Positions 57,120 through 64,000 of a DNA stretch of 64,000 nucleotides are shown piece by piece. Within the stretch, counting starts at the first letter, position 1; each line of letters opens with the position of its first letter. Source of the DNA: Hydrangea macrophylla (Eukaryota > Streptophyta > Magnoliopsida > Cornales > Hydrangeaceae); NCBI GenBank assembly GCA_033977485.1, contig CM066988.1, positions 76,667,669 to 76,731,668 on the forward strand. The letters are read 5' to 3'. A program made the translations under genes and the position numbers. Below the pieces are notes generated by a model that did no database searches, was not told where the DNA came from, and was given only the letters and a program-made list of their open reading frames with translations.

Positions 57120-57300
57120 GACCTTGGGATCATATTTGAGTCACCCGCAAAGACCTCAGGATTACACCCGAGGCACCCCAAAAGACCTCGTGATCATACC
57201 CGAGACACCAAAAAGACCTAAGGCCAAACCCTTCATCACTTTAAGACCACCGTACCACAAGTGGCAAAAGACCTCGGCACCACTCGAGGCACCAAACTCC
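57120..57300. repeat. Degraded hairpin array of Tat-2
   Basis: Units such as AAAGACCTCAGGATTACACCCGAGGCA match the array of Tat-1 at 473-666. Several arms here no longer pair. Confidence 0.7.
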
Positions 57301-58048
57301 ACTTAAGTCCCTGACCTACAATGTGGATAAACCCCCTAGGTGACCCAAGATAGAGGAATCAAAAGACCCTAGAACTCACACGTTCTAGGTCGGCTACCTA
57401 CAGTAACCACTCCCACAATGCTTACCTTACCTAAAGCTTTTGGGGCTAGAGGGGAATAGTGAATATCAAGAACCACATTGAGCATTCACAGGCCTTGGAA
57501 TTAACTAAGTACAAACCCTCAGACACCTGAGCACCCACAATGTTCAAAGTTCACATCGAGTTGGCCCAGGATTAACCAAGTATAAACTTTTGAGTTAATC
57601 CCAAGCACTTACAAATTCCCAGACCGAGACCTCAAAACCTGGAATTTTCCCAAGTACAATAGCTCGGGAAATTCCATGGCATTACAAAGTCCCCAGAAGA
57701 CCGAGTGCTTCCCACCAATCACATATCCAAACCTTTTGCTAAGGCAGGGTCATAATGAGGCTAACAACTAGTCGGGCACAGGCAATAAAAACAAACACAT
57801 GCAATAAAATTACAAACATGAACAACAATGGATGCAAAGGGCCTTTGTCATTACTAGTTTGAAAAAAGTACAACGCCTAGGGGCAATTATAGTAGCCCTA
57901 CAATACCAAATATAATACATATATATATATACAAATACGAAACAAATCAGGAGTAACAAGTCGGAGTGCTCCAACAGCAGGCCTCGGAAAAATCTTCACT
58001 GCCTTCTTTTGCTTGGCAATATACCTCCTTATTTTTCAGGCAGGTTCA

Positions 58049-60188
58049 TTACTGAGGATCATCTATGATGACAACCTCATCCTTATTCTCCCTGACCTCT
58101 CCAACAGGAGCCTCCTCTTCAGCGACAGCCTCATCAGCGGCAGCGGACCCCTTATCCCAGAAGTCTGAATCTACTCCTGAGTAAGTCGAGAGGTCCCACT
58201 CGGGATGATCTGCAGCTAGCCTCCTTTTCAAGTCTATGTATCCCTGAAAGAAGCTGGCATCGAAGACTCCTGATGAGGCCTTCTCTGCCTCCTCGGCCAT
58301 GGCCTTCTTCTAGGCCTCTACAGCCGCCAAGCTTCCCAGGTGGTCTCCAGCTTAGCCTGATCGGCTCCTAGGCTCAGGGCCAACCACTTCACCTTGTCCT
58401 TCTCCACTTCCAGGACAGATTCCTTAGCCTCCAATGCTGCCCTCTCCTTTGATAGAGCGGCCTTAGTAGCGGCCGCCCTCTCAACCAGACCGGGCAGGGA
58501 GTTCTTAGCCCCAACCGCTATGCAACTGACCTGGAAGAAGGGAAACAGAAACCGGCTAGTCATCATAGATAAAGGAAAAAGGCAATGAAGAATGGAAAGG
58601 ATGGAGCAAGTTACTTACAAAATGGGAGAGGTTATATAGCCACCCAATGAGAGACTGGGGGGAATCTCCCTACACTTCTAAACTTGACTTAGGAGGAGGG
58701 CCAGCCGGATTCTCTCCTGGACCTCTGTTGCAAATTCTACAGTTAATATCCCAACTAGGACGTTTCCCGAGGGTATTTTAGTAGCCAAAACTGCATCGAC
58801 CCTGGGAACGGAAGGCCCGCTTGCGTGTTATTTCAGCCCTTTCTTCTGTCGCCTGAGTTGTTGGCCATCGGTAGAGGGCTCAGCAACTACCCTCTTTCTT
58901 TTTTACCCCGTTCGGACAACAGCGGCGACCTCTATCTCCCTCAAGGCATCGAGGTCTTTCCTAGGAGCCATATCTACGGAGTCAGGAAAAGAAATGAATT
59001 AGCAAAATGCATACAGAGGATGATGAGGCAGTAAAGAAGACTTAGGAACCAGTAACATACCAGGAATGATAGGGGAAAAAACTGGTGCAGAAAGAAATTT
59101 ATCGAGCTCGTAGGTAATCTTTCGAGCTCCCGTTTGAGTTTAGCACGTCACCAATGTTGACAAGTTCCCTGGCCAATGCCCTAATCTGGCCTTGGCATTC
59201 GTACGAGATGCTCAGTGGGTCGATAGCATCCACTGCAAAACAAAAACCATCAGCCAATGCTCAAGCAAAAAAAAAAAGAGGAAATGCAGACTTAAGACTG
59301 AAGCTTACTCCTCATCTCCCCCGTCCAGGTGGTTCTTAGTGGAATTCCTAGAGCCACCTCACTGAGCCCGAGGGATGACACATGGAAGAATTTCTTCTTC
59401 CATCCCTTGTTGTTGCTCAGGGCTTTATCTAGTATATCTCTCCCTTGCCGAGCAATCGGGGAAAAGAAGTTAACCTCCCCATGCAACGGGAATGGTCAGT
59501 GGGTCCACAGGAACTCCTGCAGGGTAAGTTTGTACCCGAAAACTTGAGGCCAGAGGTAAATGACCCCATCAGAATTCTCTAGCCGTTTGGGGTGAATTGC
59601 CCGGGAACAATGCCGAGATAGATCAGTAAGTCTCGAGCAAGTGGGTGAAGGGAAAGATGGAGGCCCATAATGAACGCGTCCTCATAAAGGGTAACAAAAC
59701 CCAACTGGTACAGGTGAGCTCGGCAGGTGGCACGAAGAGTGAAAAGTAACTGGAAAAGTCATATTTTTTCCTTAGTGTACCCAGTTCAGACACGAGCAAA
59801 ATTCTAAGGGTCCACTCACAAGAAAAGGCAACCTCGGGCCTACTCAAAATTGAAGCCTCATTGCCTGACCCCCTAGACTCAAAAACCTCGGGTATTCCTG
59901 ATCCACTCCTTTATTAGAAACTCAGACCAGGATTCTACCCTCACTATGGTGGTCTGACGAGGTCAGTGAAGGATAGTCCAGGCTAATGCTCGGGGTCTCG
60001 GATCTCGACTGGTTGTCTTCTAACCAGGAAGATGAGTTAAAGCTGGAATAACACATTTCGGAAGTCCCTACAACAGGACAGGGAAGCAGTTGGCGACCTA
60101 GGTATGGGTCAAAAACTCTTAACCTAAGGTAAAAAGGTAGAAGAGCCAAGATCCTATACGGTAAGACGTATATGGTCCTAACTATCAA
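58049..60188 (-). pseudogene. Antisense multi-exon ORF of Tat-2
   Basis: Homologue of the Tat-1 gene at 1312-3590. The N-terminal part (60188-59922) has LRLRVFDPYLGRQLLP and SSDHHSEGRI. PEVAFSC begins the next block (59835-59625). KGWKKKFFHVSSLGLSEVALG (59420-59340) matches the Tat-1 WKNRFF block. An exon near 59225-59100 and one starting MAPRKDLDAL (58970) follow. The last coding part (58550-58049) keeps LKRRLAADHPEWDLSTYSGVD and an acidic C-terminus. Frame breaks near 59900 and at 58317-58300, and a stop near 58900, show decay. Same role question as for Tat-1; exon limits are approximate. Confidence 0.68.
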
Positions 60189-60522
60189 ATAGCACTCAAA
60201 AAAGGCAGGCCTGGGGCAAACCGACCAGTCAGACTATTCTGCCAAAAGAAGACGACCTCCCATTCCAAGAAAAAAGAAGAACCTGAGGAAAAAGAAGTCC
60301 TACTCCCTCACAAAGCCTGTAGAATTCCTATTCTCTAGTCTCGATTAAGAAAGAAAGAAAAAAAAGAAGGAAAAAGAGGAACAGAGAATGGGCAAAGTAA
60401 GGACTTACAGAGAATAATAGTCACAAGGGAGCTCGGGAAGACAAGTCAGGGACTTCTTCTGTGGCACTGCTCAGTAATTTCTCTCTATGGATAGTAGATG
60501 GAATGAAAAATGACTAAGTATC

Positions 60523-60532
60523 CTTTATATAG
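60523..60532 (-). promoter_or_regulatory. TATA box of the Tat-2 antisense ORF
   Basis: CTATATAAAG on the minus strand, about 340 bases upstream of the reading frame, within a 17-base block identical to Tat-1 (3864-3880). Confidence 0.65.
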
Positions 60533-60844
60533 ATGCTCGACAGCTAGTGCCTCAGGCAGCTAAAGTGGTACCTCAAAAGACGTACGCATTTAATGATTGA
60601 TGTGACGGTTCGGTTTACTTATGGTAGTCTAGTTGTTCTAGCACCGGTCTGGTTGGATCCTGACCAGATCAACCCCTATATGACACATGGCATGTTGGAC
60701 TCCGAGCTCCTGGGTTGACCAGAGCGGGATGTCGACTCAAATCACCAAGCAATTGGCCCGATACCAAGCAGTTATCCTGAGATGTACCAATTTCCAAGCC
60801 TTATTTGATAAAACACCAATTTAGCATTGGAAATGGGGGGCAAC

Positions 60845-61447
60845 CGATACGTACAAAAGTATTCAACCAATAAGAGCAATGCTCGCTGACCACATCGGGT
60901 AATACCTAATCAGGAGGCACAGTCCACCAGACCATCGACTAGGCCTATGAGTCGGGAATGCCACCTGGGCCTAGTTCTTCGAAGGATAGCTTCGGACAAC
61001 CTAGAGACGCAATCAGAATTCGTCCAGATAGTTTCCTATACCAGCTAGAAGACTAAAGGAATGTTAATGTTGTTTCCTAATCTAATTAAAAAAAACTCGC
61101 ATAATTAGTGTTAATAACACCTAATCAAATTAGATTACCTAATCAATACAGTTTCCATGTACGAGGAGGTCTCTTGCAAGTATAGAAGAGACCCCTATCC
61201 CCCTACATGGGGGAGGATCAACTATCTTCTACACAATACTCATCGTAGACTTATGTAGCCGGCCCGGTAGACCTCTGGTAGTTCCAGTCCATTATTGGTT
61301 CATCAAAGGTCACCATCTATTTTATAATATAGTGAAAGTGCTCAGACACACCATGTGGACATAGGTCTCCTCATCAACAGGGCCGAACAACATACAAGTC
61401 GTCTCTCCCTTTCTTTTCTTACGTTACACCAAATTTTGGCATCATCA
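60845..61447 (+). repeat. 3' LTR of Tat-2 (603 bp)
   Basis: Starts CGATACG (expected TGATACG) after the polypurine tract and ends AAATTTTGGCATCATCA, as in Tat-1. A TATA-like TATAGAAG is at 61181-61188. Confidence 0.8.
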
Positions 61448-61500
61448 ACATATAGTTTTAATCAAATAGGTTATCCAATCCAAAAAAAAATTCACTCGAT

Positions 61501-61544
<44 letters not shown>

Positions 61545-62048
61545 AAACATTAGGCGTGTGGAAACACAATTGCAGAGCCACCTACCCTTTGATATTTCCA
61601 ATAAGGAAGCAACTCAACTTTCAAATTCTACATGAAATCCCACAAAAAAAAAAGATATTCCCATAACCTTTTGATATTCTTTTGACTCCCCCCCCCCCCC
61701 CTCCCCAAAAAAAATGACCTTTGATATTCTCCAATCCATATACATCCGCATCTCTTTCTTTCTTTTCTTTTTTTTGTTGTAGTGGTCTCATGCGAGAACA
61801 TAAGTGCTAAGGCCCGAGGGAAGGGGGTCAAGTTCAAACCCTAGTATGAAGTGGTATTTTGACCAAGATATTTTTACAAAATCATCTTGGATCTTTAAAA
61901 AGAAAAAACCATAGTGATATTTTTGCCAATATATTTTTACAAAATAATCTTAGATCTTACTCGTATGATATGAACAAATCGCATATCTTAGAATTCTACT
62001 TGGGAAAGTGAAAGATTTAAGAAAAAATGATTTGATTAGAGAAGGAAA
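61448..62048. other. Non-coding flank with a TC microsatellite and C-run
   Basis: TC repeats at about 61505-61541 and a C-run at about 61686-61702. The first 35 bases (ACATATAGTTTTAATCAAAT...) recur in diverged form at 62884-62915. No gene. Confidence 0.7.
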
Positions 62049-62720
62049 TAGGTTGGCAATTTTTGACAGGTACAACAACACGACACGAATTAAACGGGCT
62101 TGGCTTTAGCTTATACGGGTATGGGTCATAAAAGGGTCGACCCATTTAATATGATTAATAAATGGGTTGGATCATATTTTAATTGGGTCAACCCATTTAA
62201 CTTGATCATAGAGGGTATTTTTGGAAATATGCATTTAAAAAAAAAGTATTGCAGTTTTTTTTTTTAACAATTTTTTTAATTTAATTTTATGGGTCAAAAA
62301 TTGCAATCATCTTAGCTGTTAAAAAAAATTTGACGCTAGCACAACACGACCATATATACAGACTGTGAATTAGAAAAAAACCATCTCTATCACAATACAG
62401 CCGCCGCTCACAACACAAACTCACAGTCCACATTCCACAGACTCCTCACACTCCAGTCCTCTTCTTTGCGAAATGCTTGAGGACAAAGAGAAATAGTCAA
62501 TACTCAATATTATTGGTGAAGAAATCTTGGGACATGTCACACGTACGAGAAGAAGATCTTGGTAAAATGGCTTGTTCATTACATGGGTTGATGGGTTAAA
62601 TGGGTGACTAGTGGATTGCATTAGTCGGGTATGGGTTAAGGTTTTGACACATTTAGAAATTACACGGTTATTGGTGACATGACATGGATCTGACCTGACA
62701 TGACACGATTGCCACCCCTA
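62049..62720. mobile_element. hAT-type MITE, 672 bp
   Basis: It starts TAGGTTGGCAAT and ends ATTGCCACCCCTA, imperfect inverted repeats. GAAGGAAA is duplicated exactly (62041-62048, 62721-62728). The interior has GGGTCGACCCATTTAA and ACACGAC repeats and no transposase. Confidence 0.88.
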
Positions 62721-62728
62721 GAAGGAAA

Positions 62729-64000
62729 GTAACACAACTATAAAAATATAAAGATTTGCTCAAGAATGAAGTAAGAAATTTGAGGAATGATTTGTTTTTT
62801 TTAAATATTAATGGCATGTTTGATTTTTTTTTTTTTTTTGGCTTTATTTTCATAGGGATTATGTTTTTGTTTTATTTTAATTAACATATAGTTTCAATCA
62901 AGTACGTTATCCAATTCTATCACACAAAAAAAAGTTACATTATCCAATCCAAACAAAAATTTACCTGCCTACTCTAGGTAGTTCGCATAGTGAAGTCACT
63001 AGCCCACAACTAGTGCTAACTTCATGAATTTTGGTCATCATATTCCAGACTCAGTCCCAGACTCCTGGCTAGGTTCAGGCTCTAATACCATTTGGTAACA
63101 CCCCGGATCCACCATTTCATATCTGCTACCCATGCTCCCTGCAACTAGAACCAAGTTGAGGTATTCCCAAACTCTCTTCCTTCTAATTTTTTTTTCTTAC
63201 CCATTCCTTTCTTGCTATTCTCTTTATCTTTCTCTTTCTCTTGGCATGATTCAGTCTCCCCTTTTTTCCAATTAATCTCCCTTTGCCCCTTTTTTATACT
63301 ACCAGCATATGTGTGTGTGTGTGTGTGTATACACATATATATATATAAGTACACTCTTATCATTTTTCCATCCATTCTTATCTTTTATTTTTTATCTTTA
63401 TCTTGATGACATACCACACAAGTGGCTAATGATGATCCAAGTCTCATGCTTGATTACAATTCCTCATTCTTATCTTTTTCTTTACCTCAATGTTCTATCT
63501 CCTTTATCCTTCTTTTTCTTATTTTTGTTGACTCATTCACTGGGCCTACATGTGTGTACTAAAGATAACAGGATACAAACATATCCGAATGCTAACATTA
63601 AAACCATTTTTTTTTCAAAATAATACTAATATGGATGGCAGTAGTTAATGTCACATGTGGTTCCACAAGTTATGTGAATATAGTAAATAATTGTGAAAAA
63701 GTATGACTTATCACAGTAGATATCACCCTCACCATCATCAGACACAATCCATCACGAGCAACTTCTATCCTTGTCATTAAGCACCACCATAACAAACCCC
63801 TACGCACATTCCTATTATAAGAAATATTATGGGCCACACGGGCACCCACATATCATTGGACTGGGTCCAATGGGCCTTGGCTCTTGGAGCCCTAGGGTTT
63901 GGTGAATATGTGTGTATATATATGATATAAACACACATATGAGGATCCCTAACAGATACAATAATACATCTGGCCTCTCTATTTCCGCCCCTCTCTCTCA
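62729..64000. other. Non-coding end of window with a possible primer site/LTR junction
   Basis: AT-rich, with a GT/AT microsatellite near 63308-63347. GCTCTAATACCA (63079-63090) followed by TTTGGTAACACCCCGG resembles a reversed initiator tRNA-Met primer site next to an LTR end, as in D. This may be the edge of an old minus-strand LTR element whose LTR starts near 63093. No gene recognised. Confidence 0.4.

Larger units (their letters stand above)
56971..61447 (+). mobile_element. Tat-2: 3' part of a second Tat-lineage element
   Basis: It begins at the last pol codons (ATCAGTAA; Tat-1 has TACTATCAGTAA) because F is inserted there. The rest matches Tat-1: GTTGTAGCTC and GAGCA blocks, hairpin array, antisense ORF with TATA, polypurine tract (60831-60842) and 3' LTR. 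The 5' part is not found in the window. The spacer 57310-58048 holds no gene. Confidence 0.8.

Noticed and set aside
61355..61666. 103-codon frame at the end of Tat-2 LTR
   Set aside because: Contains a TC microsatellite translated as Ser/Leu repeats and crosses the LTR border.

Overview
The window is repeat-filled nuclear DNA of a flowering plant, most likely a eudicot with a large, retrotransposon-rich genome. No ordinary host gene is visible. The evidence is Tat-lineage Ty3/gypsy elements with antisense ORFs, a plant mobile domain ORF, plant-type hAT and MULE transposases, a Stowaway MITE, and plant tRNA primer sites. I cannot name a species.

Layout. (1) 1-15923: the 3' part of a Tat-lineage gypsy element (Tat-1, + strand): end of pol, a hairpin array, an antisense multi-exon ORF with its own TATA box, and a 3' LTR. 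A 7.1-kb non-autonomous LTR element (H, 4006-11082, TSD TGTAC) and an apparently intact 4.0-kb hAT transposon (11557-15515, TSD TCAGCAGT) are inserted in it. (2) 15924-18708: a decayed MULE transposase (- strand). (3) 18709-21560: an LTR remnant (A) carrying a Stowaway MITE and a small hAT MITE. (4) About 22148-56970: a large decayed Tat/Ogre-like element (F, - strand) with 5' LTR, tRNA-Arg-type primer site, gag, protease, G-patch-like segment, RT, two RNase H-type regions, integrase, and two ORFs on the opposite strand, one with a plant mobile domain. F contains three solo LTRs: B (32083-35052), E1 (35093-38457) and C (41526-52812). C is itself split by an 8.5-kb young non-autonomous LTR element D (43205-51715). 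(5) 56971-61447: the 3' part of a second Tat element (Tat-2), homologous to Tat-1, with F inserted at the end of its pol. (6) 61448-64000: non-coding DNA with microsatellites and a 672-bp hAT-type MITE.

Nesting order is well supported because nearly every insertion has exact target-site duplications. Removing B and E1 leaves the F pol frame open across both junctions. Removing the hAT MITE from LTR A does the same for a short reading frame.

The most interesting signal is not a classical gene. Each LTR family here carries its own cluster of short palindromes, often paired about 19-22 bp apart. Two element types carry hairpin arrays whose arms change in a compensatory way: 48613-48930 in D (invariant loop) and 473-666 in Tat-1. 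Three related LTRs also share a hairpin followed by a short Tyr/Gly/Asp-rich reading frame close to the LTR end.
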